6,810 bases of DNA, taken from NCBI GenBank assembly GCA_003154055.1, contig PMCH01000124.1, positions 1,652 to 8,461 of the forward strand, written 5' to 3'. Of the stretch, positions 1-6,241 are shown in pieces. A program made the position numbers and the translations under genes. The notes beneath the pieces are model-generated. The model did no database searches. It saw only the letters and a list, made by a program, of their open reading frames with translations, and was not told the DNA's origin. The first letter of the stretch is position 1; each line of letters begins with the position of its first letter. The stretch comes from Acidobacteriaceae bacterium. GTDB lineage: Bacteria > Acidobacteriota > Terriglobia > Terriglobales > Acidobacteriaceae.

Positions 1-1
1 G

Positions 2-133
2 CCCTCCCCAGAAATTTCCGGAGATTCCGCGGACCTCAATGCTAGTTTGATCCCGCGGCCATCCGCCTGGTCCGCCGCCACTCCCGCCCTGCGGCCGCCA
101 CCCGGCGCCTTTGCCATGGTGCTTCGTATCTAG
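2..133 (+). CDS. Possible C-terminal end of an upstream gene (partial)
   Basis: One frame is open from the left edge to a TAG at 131-133. It would encode about 43 residues, Pro/Ala-rich, ending in GAFAMVLRI. Such a hydrophobic final strand is common at the end of beta-sandwich domains of secreted or carbohydrate-active enzymes, but I recognise no family. Roughly two thirds of third codon positions are G or C, which is only weakly coding-like. The other two forward frames stop at 43-45 and 48-50. It could equally be a chance open frame in GC-rich DNA. Confidence 0.28.
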   Translation, partial: PSPEISGDSADLNASLIPRPSAWSAATPALRPPPGAFAMVLRI

Positions 134-215
134 CTCGGAAGACCTTCCTTCCGCTGTTCTTGCGCGGCTGAACTCTGGCCGCACCCCGGAAATCGTTTCT
201 TCACCACATACATTT

Positions 216-220
216 AGGAG
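216..220 (+). promoter_or_regulatory. Shine-Dalgarno site of the Cys-rich gene
   Basis: AGGAG lies five bases before the ATG at 226, inside TTTAGGAGATTTT. This is the clearest ribosome binding site on the plus strand. It fixes the start of the small Cys-rich protein and rejects the overlapping longer frame that begins at 111, which has no such site. Confidence 0.85.
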
Positions 221-225
221 ATTTT

Positions 226-618
226 ATGAAACTGAGAATACTGGCTCTGACTCTCGTGCTCTCGCTGGTCGCGTGGGCCCAGACAAGTCCACCCTCACCG
301 TCCGCCCCGAACTCCACCCCCGCTCCGGAAGCGAAGGGCTGCTGCCATCACATGGCCGATCAGAAAGACGGCAAGGATTGCTGCCATCACGCTGCGGCCG
401 AAGGCAAGGACGCCATGGCCTGTTGCGGCAAGGACAAGTGCGACATGAAAGCGGGCAAGTCCTGCTGCGAAGGCAAGGACATGAAGTCCTGCATGAAGCA
501 GGGCAAAGACGGATGCTGCGCCGAAGGCAAAGGTTGCTGTGGCGGTTCAGCGGACAAGACTGCCGCGGGTTGCTGCGGCGGCAACAAGTGCGAGCATCAT
601 GAGCACGCTGCCAGCTAA
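226..618 (+). CDS. Small exported Cys/His-rich protein, possible metal binder
   Basis: This encodes 130 residues of unassigned function. Residues 1-19 form a Sec signal peptide: MKLR, a hydrophobic core, then a likely cut near AWA-QT. Residues 20-37 are a Pro/Ser linker. The rest is built from Cys-containing units: vicinal pairs at 39-40, 52-53, 66-67, 80-81, 97-98, 104-105 and 116-117, plus single Cys at 72, 89 and 122, giving 17 Cys in all. Two pairs are followed by HisHis (CCHH), and the tail is CEHHEH. Lys, Gly, Asp and several Met fill the spacers; there are almost no large hydrophobics, so a classical fold is unlikely without metal or disulfides. By inference it binds soft metals (Cu, Zn, Ag, Cd, Ni) outside the cytoplasm, like a metallothionein in composition only. 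A disulfide-linked structural protein is the main alternative. It has its own SD site and terminator and so looks monocistronic. The frame and export signal are firm; the function is not. Confidence 0.88.
   Translation: MKLRILALTLVLSLVAWAQTSPPSPSAPNSTPAPEAKGCCHHMADQKDGKDCCHHAAAEGKDAMACCGKDKCDMKAGKSCCEGKDMKSCMKQGKDGCCAEGKGCCGGSADKTAAGCCGGNKCEHHEHAAS
334..591 (+). repeat. Imperfect internal repeats of Cys-pair units
   Basis: Within the Cys-rich gene, short DNA words recur in phase with the reading frame. TGCTGCCATCAC occurs at 340-351 and 379-390, exactly 13 codons apart. GAAGGCAAGGAC occurs at 400-411 and 469-480. AAGTCCTGC occurs at 457-465 and 484-492. At the protein level, the first four Cys pairs are spaced 13-14 residues apart. 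This suggests growth by tandem duplication of a unit of the form CC-x(2)-...-GK-D, though strong composition bias can produce part of the pattern. Confidence 0.55.
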
Positions 619-637
619 GTTGTCGTCGTCCAAATCC

Positions 638-667
638 AGCCCCGGTCGCAATGCCCGGGGCTTTTTT
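638..667 (+). terminator. Intrinsic terminator of the Cys-rich gene
   Basis: AGCCCCGG (638-645) pairs perfectly with CCGGGGCT (655-662) around a 9-base loop, and a T-run continues to 667. It begins 20 bases after the stop codon. On the opposite strand there is no T-run after the hairpin, so it acts for plus-strand transcription. Confidence 0.85.
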
Positions 668-689
668 GCGCACACACTCTGCGAATACA

Positions 690-723
690 CAAAGAAAAGG
701 CCGGACGAAAAACCGTCCGGCCT
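690..723 (-). terminator. Intrinsic terminator of the Kelch-type gene
   Basis: AGGCCGGACG (698-707) and CGTCCGGCCT (714-723) form a perfect 10-bp stem with a 6-base loop. Read on the minus strand, the stem is followed by TTTTCTTTG. It begins 20 bases past the minus-strand stop at 744-746. The plus-strand reading has no T-run, so its direction is clear. It sits back to back with the terminator of the convergent Cys-rich gene. Confidence 0.85.
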
Positions 724-743
724 ATGGCAAAACACATTCGAAC

Positions 744-2174
744 CTAGTTGATCATCAAGCTCACCGGACTGGAAGCGATGCCGTTGGCGACAACTACCAA
801 CTGGCTGGCGCCGAGTTCGATGCCCGCCGGAACGGTGAAGTGGGTGATGATAATGGCAGCTCCGGTGGCCACGCCCATCGAACTGTGGTTCTTCGTCGCA
901 GCGTAGAACACATGCCCGCTCGCGTTGTTGGTGATCCGGACCAGCGGATAGTTCGTCGCCGCCTGAGCATCATCGCCATAAGCGCCAGCCTGCGACAAAC
1001 CGTTGAACTGCGTACCCTTCACCGTGTAAGTCTTGCCGTGAACCACCGTCTTCGGGGCCTTGGTGATCGCCGGTGCCCACGCCGGGTTGGCGCTGCCGGC
1101 AGATGTGTAGATTTCCACGTCGCCGGTGCCGTCCGTGAACAACACTTGCCCGGTGGGAAGAACGAGCATCCGTCCCTCGTAGGAGGAAAAGTTGTGTGAG
1201 TTCGGCGTGCCCGCGACCTGGTTGAGATGGGTGCCATCGAACTCGAAGAAAGTTGTGTTCGTCTGGAAGATGGCAGGGCTCGCCCCGGTCAGAACATTGC
1301 CGTTGGGAAGAAGTGCTGCCGGACCGTCGGCTACGTCCAGGAATCTCCCGCCAACTTTGGGGAAGTCGGGACCCGCCGACCACGCTCCCGTCGCCGTATT
1401 GTAGATGGCGTTATGCCCGGTGGCTCCGATCGCAAAGACGGTGCCGTCGGGACGCAGAACCGAGGGCCCGATCTCAGCCGAAGACAGGTCCACCAGCGAA
1501 ACGATGGTGCTGCCGGCCAGCGACCAGGCACCGGTGGCGGGATTGAAGAGCTCGGAGTTAAGACCGTTGAACGCGTCCACGGTCAACACCTGGCCGTTGG
1601 GCAGCAAGCTCCAGCCCTCTTCGTCGTTGATATCGGCCTTGCCCGTGCCGACCGGTGTCCAGGTCAGGGTTTTGGGATTCAGTAGCGCGGCGTCCTTCGT
1701 GCAGCAGTTCGCCTGCATGTAGGTGCCGTCGGCAAGAATCACGCTTTGTGCATCTCCGAGGGTCGTCCACCCCGCTGGATGGTTCATCGATTTCCACTTA
1801 TTAGTCTTCGGGTTGTAGATCGCTCCGAGCGTCGTCCACACGGGGCTGAAGAAGTTATATTCCCCGCCCATCACGATCACCCGCCCGTCGGGCAGAACCG
1901 CCGACGAATAATAGAGGGGAGAATATCCGGAAGGAAGTGAGGCCAGTTGCGACCAGGTGCCGTTGACGTAGTCTCCATTCGAGTCGGGAGTGAGTTTCCA
2001 CCAGTCCTGTGCGCCCACGTCGTGGACCATGACGGTCCCATCGGTCAACAGAAGCGCGGTACTCGCCCCGAAATTCGGCTGATTGGTCAACGGCGTCCAG
2101 GTTTGAGCGCTGGCCAGGCTCAAACCGGCAAAGAGAACTACACAGGCCATCCAAAGCGTGCGTGACACTTTCAT
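744..2174 (-). CDS. Secreted Kelch-like seven-bladed beta-propeller protein
   Basis: This encodes 476 residues from the ATG at 2174. An in-frame TTG at 2186 is unlikely because it overlaps the GAGGAAA ribosome site. Residues 1-23 are a signal peptide ending in ASA-Q. Seven copies of a Kelch-type strand motif (L-x-DG/NG/TG-x-V) start near residues 44, 95, 148, 192, 242, 290 and 340, one per blade, with YNP-T-x-W and FNPATGAW strands between them. From about residue 369 a beta-sandwich follows (GLSQAGAYGDDAQ, MGVATG, VVVANGI), like the C-terminal domain of galactose-oxidase-like proteins. I do not see the Cys-Tyr cofactor pattern of galactose oxidase; the only mature cysteines are the adjacent pair at 157-158. 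It is therefore probably a binding, scaffold or sugar-related surface protein rather than a proven oxidase. It is convergent with the Cys-rich gene, transcribed from its own promoter, and has a terminator. Confidence 0.9.
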   Translation of the reverse strand: MKVSRTLWMACVVLFAGLSLASAQTWTPLTNQPNFGASTALLLTDGTVMVHDVGAQDWWKLTPDSNGDYVNGTWSQLASLPSGYSPLYYSSAVLPDGRVIVMGGEYNFFSPVWTTLGAIYNPKTNKWKSMNHPAGWTTLGDAQSVILADGTYMQANCCTKDAALLNPKTLTWTPVGTGKADINDEEGWSLLPNGQVLTVDAFNGLNSELFNPATGAWSLAGSTIVSLVDLSSAEIGPSVLRPDGTVFAIGATGHNAIYNTATGAWSAGPDFPKVGGRFLDVADGPAALLPNGNVLTGASPAIFQTNTTFFEFDGTHLNQVAGTPNSHNFSSYEGRMLVLPTGQVLFTDGTGDVEIYTSAGSANPAWAPAITKAPKTVVHGKTYTVKGTQFNGLSQAGAYGDDAQAATNYPLVRITNNASGHVFYAATKNHSSMGVATGAAIIITHFTVPAGIELGASQLVVVANGIASSPVSLMIN

Positions 2175-2177
2175 TGG

Positions 2178-2184
2178 TTTCCTC
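2178..2184 (-). promoter_or_regulatory. Shine-Dalgarno site of the Kelch-type gene
   Basis: On the minus strand, GAGGAAA ends three bases before the ATG at 2174, leaving six bases between GAGG and the start codon. It overlaps the alternative TTG start at 2186 and so decides for the ATG. Confidence 0.8.
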
Positions 2185-2253
2185 AAAATTGAATTTTCTG
2201 CGGTTTTCTCTCAGGAGAGAAGGGTCAGGGGGCTTACGGGAACCCGAGCCGCG

Positions 2254-2290
2254 ATGGCGGAGTGTAGCATTGAACACCCGGCCAAAACAG
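2254..2290 (-). promoter_or_regulatory. Candidate promoter of the Kelch-type gene
   Basis: On the minus strand, TGC-TACACT forms an extended -10 (TACACT at 2261-2266). A poor -35 (TGTTTT) lies 17 bases upstream. Transcription would start near 2254, giving a leader of about 80 bases that contains a small TCTCTC/GAGAGA inverted repeat at 2207-2220. The -10 matches well and the -35 does not. Confidence 0.4.
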
Positions 2291-2483
2291 GAAAACCGGA
2301 CTCCAGCCAGAAAATTCAAGAGGGAAACACTACTACGTGAAATAGTTTGCACTTCTTGTCGAACCATTTCTCCCGCGGCGGGTAATCGTTGCGCGATGAG
2401 GGCGGCAATCAGCGCGGAGCCTGGTTCTGGGTGCTCTTCGTGGTCCTATGGATCGCAAGTATCCCGTCGATCAAAGGAGCCGG

Positions 2484-3545
2484 TCAAAGTGCCGAGGCGG
2501 GAGGAGATGTGGAAGGGCGCTGGACGTGGGTACGGGTGATGCGGTCATGCCAGCACAGGCCATCCTCGTCGAGGAAACTCCAGAGAAAACCGAGTCCGAG
2601 AGAAAGAGCCGAGAGAAAAGACGCCAGCACGCGCCAGCGCCGCAGGCGCCGGGGCAGCGGAGAACCGTCGAACTTGACCAGCCGCAAGCGCGCCGCCCGC
2701 AGCCCGGGAGTCGTGCCCGTGTAAACGATAAAAAGAAACACGTACGCAGCCCACAGCAGAGCCGCGACCACGGCCAGGCCGCCGGCAACCAGGGGAAGGG
2801 GCGCACGCTCCGGATTGATCCGCACAAAAATCGCCCCGAAGATGGTAAGCGCGGCCATCAGGATGAGCGCATCCACCAGTCCCGCCAGCATTCGCAAGGT
2901 GAGAGAAGCGGAAGGAAGGGGAATATCCTCACGCATCCGTCTTCGGGATTCCCTTTCGGGGGCAGCTTCAATCAGGATTCCGCCCATCGCGGGAGGAAGC
3001 GGCACGGTCTCGGGGGCTTCTACGATTCGCGGGCGGTCGAGCATCGGTTCCGCCAGTTCATCCGCCTGGAAAACAGGAATCGCCGCCGAGCGAGGGAATT
3101 CGATGACCTTGGCGGACCACTCCCGTTCCTCTTTCTCAGGGGCCGTTTCAGCATCTTCCGCTCGTGACTCGAAGAAGCGCGCCGGCTCCGGCGCCGGGGT
3201 ATCGTCCCATCGAAGAGCCACATTTTGTCCGGTGCGCACGTGGGCCACTGGGGCGACGGGCCCGGACGGAGGCGGCCCGGCATGGGCCGGTCTCTCCGCG
3301 GACGCTGACCGTAACCCGGCCTCGGACCAGTCAAACGGAAGGCGCAACGAAGGATACCGGGGAGCGCGCGGTTTGCGGCGCAAGCGATACCGCTGCAGGC
3401 GGGCCGCGACTTCCCGCCGCCAGTATTCGGCATTGGGTTCCGCGCCCCCCGCTTCGGCGGCAATGCAGACAGGCATCTCCGCCGCTGGAATTTCGCGGGA
3501 CGGGGGCGCTTCCGCGGCGGAATCTCCGCTACTGAGACAGTCCAT
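2484..3545 (-). CDS. RDD-family integral membrane protein with long Pro/Ala-rich N-terminal region
   Basis: This encodes 353 residues from the ATG at 3545; an in-frame TTG at 3593 would add 16. The RDD domain is at the C-terminus (about residues 214-341). LRMLAGLVDALI carries the R and the first D, two hydrophobic spans follow (about 220-242 and 252-276), then YTGTTPGLRAARLRLV, a third span (about 306-325) and the final CWHDRITRT with the last D. RDD proteins are small membrane proteins, some linked to ion or solute transport, but the function of this one is unknown. The first 210 residues are soluble, charged and Pro/Ala-rich. They include a basic segment (YWRREVAARLQRYRLRRKPR) and a short AKVIEFPRSA motif, which from memory also occurs in other acidobacterial proteins. 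It is divergent from lptD. The start is uncertain because neither candidate has a good ribosome site and third-position GC stays high between TTG and ATG. Confidence 0.82.
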   Translation of the reverse strand: MDCLSSGDSAAEAPPSREIPAAEMPVCIAAEAGGAEPNAEYWRREVAARLQRYRLRRKPRAPRYPSLRLPFDWSEAGLRSASAERPAHAGPPPSGPVAPVAHVRTGQNVALRWDDTPAPEPARFFESRAEDAETAPEKEEREWSAKVIEFPRSAAIPVFQADELAEPMLDRPRIVEAPETVPLPPAMGGILIEAAPERESRRRMREDIPLPSASLTLRMLAGLVDALILMAALTIFGAIFVRINPERAPLPLVAGGLAVVAALLWAAYVFLFIVYTGTTPGLRAARLRLVKFDGSPLPRRLRRWRVLASFLSALSLGLGFLWSFLDEDGLCWHDRITRTHVQRPSTSPPASAL

Positions 3546-3621
3546 CAATCCGGTCTCGAAGAATGCCAGCAGCCAGAGCCAGGCCAGGCACAAACGGCGG
3601 GGACCATGAAGCCGCGCAGCT

Positions 3622-3651
3622 TTGCTTCCCGAGCCAGCCGCGTGCTAAGGT
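3622..3651 (+). promoter_or_regulatory. Weak candidate promoter for lptD
   Basis: In the 156-bp divergent region (3546-3701), TTGCTT (3622-3627) is followed after 18 bases by TAAGGT (3646-3651), which is preceded by TGC as in an extended -10. Both hexamers are poor matches. The region must hold promoters for both lptD and the RDD gene, but nothing stronger is visible on either strand. Confidence 0.22.
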
Positions 3652-3701
3652 CGAACGAGTTCCCCTTGGCAACTGGCCGGCGGAGCGCATGTGCGCTTGC
3701 A

Positions 3702-6188
3702 ATGATCTTCCGCACTCGAATCCTTATCACGGCCGTGTGGGTTTGTCATCTGCTTCTCGCTCCCGGCCTAGTAACCAGCCAGACCCCGCCCCCGCAAACC
3801 CCTGTTTCTGCGCCTCTTCCCGCGGCACTCCCCGCGGCGCCCTCCAGTTCGGCGCAGGAAGAGGTAACGATTCAAGCCGTCCAGCAGGAGAAGGATGGGC
3901 CCCTGTTCAAGTTGCGTGGCCAGGCCGAAATTCACTACCGCTCCTACGTTCTCTACGCCGATGAAATCACCTACAACTCCGCCACCGGTGATACTGAACT
4001 CGAAGGCCACATGGTTCTGGATGGCGGCCCTTACGATGAGCACATCGAAGCCAGCCATGGCACCTACAACGTCCGCAGCCAGGTGGGGAAGTTCTACAGC
4101 GTAGTGGGCACCGCCGGGTTCCGCCTCCGCAAGTCCCGCTACGTGCTCACCACCTCCAACCCGTTTGCCTTTACCGGCAAGATTGTCGAGAAGAACGGGC
4201 CCGACCATTACCTGGTGCGGCAGGGCACCGTGACCACTTGCGAGTTGCCCCATCCCAAATGGCAATTCAATGCTGGCCGCATCACCGTCGATGTCGACAG
4301 TACGGCGAAGATCTACAACAGCAATTTCCGGATCATGGGCGTGCCGGTGATCTATTTCCCCTATGTCACCCACCCGGTGCAGCGGCAGGAACGCCAATCC
4401 GGCCTGCTGATTCCCAGTTTCGGCAATTCCTCCCGCAAGGGGCTGATCGCGGGCGAATCAGTGTATTGGGCGATGAACCGCAGCATGGATGCCACGCTGG
4501 GCGCGGAATACTACTCTCTCCGCGGATGGTCGCAGCGTGCCGAGTTCCGCGCTCGTCCCAGCGACACGTCCTATGTGGACTTTGCCTACTTCGGCGTGCT
4601 CGACCGGGGCATCGGATCCCCGCCCCAGAAGCAGGGTGGCGAAGATGCCCGCCTGAACGCGGAGGGCAGTTTCGGGCATTTCCGCGGCGTCGCGAACGTC
4701 GACTACCTGAGTTCGTTCGTGTTTCGCCTTGCCTTCGAAGAGGTTTACAGCCAGGCCGTGGATTCGGAAGTGCGGTCGCAGATCTTTCTTTCCAACACGA
4801 CCAACGGCTTTAACTACGACGTGCTGGCCGAGCGCTACCAGAACTTCGAAATCTGCAATGTGGGCGACTGCCCCACGCTCCAGCAGACGGAGCTGATCCG
4901 AATCCTGCACACCCCGAGCTTCTACTTCTCCGGAGTGGAACGCAGGCTGGGCGGCACTCCTTTGTTCTGGTCGTTTGATAGCGCGATCGAAGGTTTGCAA
5001 CGCCGCGATGAGCGGGGCGAACTTGGATTTCGTACCGCGCCCCTGGTGGGTAGATTCGATTTTGCGCCCTCGCTTTCGCTGCCCCTGCAGTGGCGGGGAT
5101 GGTCCATTCGCCCTGAGTTGACGGTACGCGACACCTTCTATACCCAACGCTTTGACGCGCAACTGGCGGCCGATACGGGAAAGGCCGAAGACGATGCCAT
5201 CAACCGCAAAGCGCTGGAAGCCGGGATTGAGCTGCGTCCGCCCGCGTTATCGCGCGTTTTCGAACATCCCTGGCTCGGCCGCAAGTGGAAGCACGTGATC
5301 GAGCCGCGGATTCGATATCACTACGTGAAGGGCGTCAATAATTTCGCTGACATCCTGCGTTTCGATTCCCGCGACTTGCTCACCAACACCAACGAAGTCG
5401 AGTACGCGCTGGTGAACCGGATCTACGCCAAGCGAGTCGACCCCGATGCGCAGGACTGCGATCAGACTGCAATGGCCTCCTTGGCGATTGGAGGCGCTCC
5501 TCAATCCAGTGCCGTTCCCTGGGAGACGCCCAATCAGGATTCGAAAGTCTGCGCTTCCGGACCGCGCGAGATTGTGAATTGGGAAGTGGCGCAGAAATAC
5601 TTCTTCGATCCCACTTTCGGACACGCCCTGGTGCCGGGCATGCGAAATGTCTTTGCCAGCACCGCCGACTTTACCGGAATCGCGTTCCTGAGCGATCAGC
5701 GCCGCTATTCGCCCATTATCTCCCGGCTCCGGGTCGAAACCAGCCTTCGCACCAATACCGAGTGGGACCTGGATTATGACCTCAAGAAAGGCCGGGTCAA
5801 CGCCAGCACCTTGCTGATGAATTATCACTACGGGCCATTTACATTCGGCGCGGGAGACGCTTTCCTGCGTATTACCGATCTTGCGCTGGGCGGCCAGCCC
5901 GTGCCGGGAGCGACCGATTTTCACCAGTTCCGCATTTTGTTCGGCTATGGCGAACTGCAGAAGCGCGGACCCAGCTTCGCCACCAGTTTAGGTTTCGACG
6001 CGAACCAGGGCTTCCTGCAATACTCGTCCGTCCAGACCACCTATAACTGGGATTGCTGCGGCCTGAGTGTCGAGTACCGCCGCTTCGCACTCGGGTCCGT
6101 GCGCAACGAAAATCAGTTCCGCTTCGCGTTTTCGCTAGCCAATGTTGGGGCCTTCGGCAACCTTAAACGGCACGACCGGCTGTACTAG
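3702..6188 (+). CDS. lptD: LPS-assembly outer-membrane protein LptD
   Basis: LptD is the outer-membrane barrel of the Lpt bridge. With LptE it places LPS into the outer leaflet. From the ATG at 3702 it has 828 residues (E. coli 784). Residues 1-26 form a signal peptide (MIFRTR, hydrophobic core, VTS-Q). A Pro/Ala linker runs to about 52. An OstA/LptA-type jellyroll (about 54-170) includes LRGQAEIHYRSYVLYADEI and ELEGHM. Then comes the family hallmark TTC...P.W, FRIMGVPVIYFPY and RQSGLLIP, which align well with E. coli LptD. The rest is barrel and ends in aromatic Tyr. Mature cysteines are at 180, 385, 390, 586, 617 and the adjacent pair 785-786. Cys180 and the pair match E. coli Cys173 and Cys724-725, but no partner for Cys31 is present. 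The ATG at 3606 would place 32 basic residues before the signal peptide and is rejected. No clear Shine-Dalgarno site precedes 3702. Confidence 0.95.
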   Translation: MIFRTRILITAVWVCHLLLAPGLVTSQTPPPQTPVSAPLPAALPAAPSSSAQEEVTIQAVQQEKDGPLFKLRGQAEIHYRSYVLYADEITYNSATGDTELEGHMVLDGGPYDEHIEASHGTYNVRSQVGKFYSVVGTAGFRLRKSRYVLTTSNPFAFTGKIVEKNGPDHYLVRQGTVTTCELPHPKWQFNAGRITVDVDSTAKIYNSNFRIMGVPVIYFPYVTHPVQRQERQSGLLIPSFGNSSRKGLIAGESVYWAMNRSMDATLGAEYYSLRGWSQRAEFRARPSDTSYVDFAYFGVLDRGIGSPPQKQGGEDARLNAEGSFGHFRGVANVDYLSSFVFRLAFEEVYSQAVDSEVRSQIFLSNTTNGFNYDVLAERYQNFEICNVGDCPTLQQTELIRILHTPSFYFSGVERRLGGTPLFWSFDSAIEGLQRRDERGELGFRTAPLVGRFDFAPSLSLPLQWRGWSIRPELTVRDTFYTQRFDAQLAADTGKAEDDAINRKALEAGIELRPPALSRVFEHPWLGRKWKHVIEPRIRYHYVKGVNNFADILRFDSRDLLTNTNEVEYALVNRIYAKRVDPDAQDCDQTAMASLAIGGAPQSSAVPWETPNQDSKVCASGPREIVNWEVAQKYFFDPTFGHALVPGMRNVFASTADFTGIAFLSDQRRYSPIISRLRVETSLRTNTEWDLDYDLKKGRVNASTLLMNYHYGPFTFGAGDAFLRITDLALGGQPVPGATDFHQFRILFGYGELQKRGPSFATSLGFDANQGFLQYSSVQTTYNWDCCGLSVEYRRFALGSVRNENQFRFAFSLANVGAFGNLKRHDRLY

Positions 6189-6204
6189 AACTCGCACCAG
6201 CAAT

Positions 6205-6234
6205 TTCACGCTCCGCTCGTCTTTTCACTACAAT
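6205..6234 (+). promoter_or_regulatory. Candidate promoter for larE, possibly leaderless
   Basis: TTCACG (6205-6210, four of six to the -35 consensus) is followed after 18 bases by TACAAT (6229-6234, five of six to the -10). The predicted start of transcription, about seven bases after the -10, falls at or next to the larE ATG at 6242. No Shine-Dalgarno site is present, which fits a leaderless transcript. Read-through from lptD, which has no visible terminator, remains possible. Confidence 0.4.
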
Positions 6235-6241
6235 GCAAGAC

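Larger units (their letters stand above)
2175..2483. other. Intergenic region between the RDD and Kelch-type genes
   Basis: This is a 309-bp gap between two minus-strand genes. Apart from the Kelch-gene promoter and ribosome site, I find no convincing gene, tRNA, terminator or repeat. No T-tailed hairpin follows the RDD stop at 2484, so its transcript may run into this gap. Short frames on both strands here lack ribosome sites and steady codon bias. GC-rich near-palindromes such as CCCGCCGCGGG (around 2371-2382) are present but have no evident role. Confidence 0.5.

Noticed and set aside
111..602. Long plus-strand frame overlapping the Cys-rich gene
   Set aside because: It is Arg-rich, as expected for an out-of-frame reading of GC-rich coding DNA, and has no ribosome site. 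The frame starting at 226 has AGGAG, a signal peptide and patterned cysteines.
2389..2724. Plus-strand frame with a hydrophobic segment (AWFWVLFVVLWIASIP)
   Set aside because: It starts at a TTG without a ribosome site and then runs antisense through the RDD gene as Arg/Ser-rich sequence. The hydrophobic stretch is probably chance.
2815..3609. 264-codon plus-strand frame opposite the RDD gene
   Set aside because: It is Ser/Arg/Ala-rich and without recognisable domains, while the minus strand has the clear RDD signature. It is a GC-driven antisense open frame.
3640..3672. GTTCGA-like word suggesting a tRNA T-arm between the RDD gene and lptD
   Set aside because: No acceptor, D-arm or anticodon stem could be folded around it on either strand.
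3606..3701. Upstream ATG start for lptD at 3606
   Set aside because: It would add 32 basic residues in front of a good signal peptide that begins at ATG 3702, and it would occupy the divergent promoter region.
4458..5162. Long minus-strand frames opposite lptD (also 3768-4397 and 5247-5924)
   Set aside because: They are antisense shadows of a firmly identified LptD. They show no domains, no ribosome sites, and compositions typical of reversed codons.
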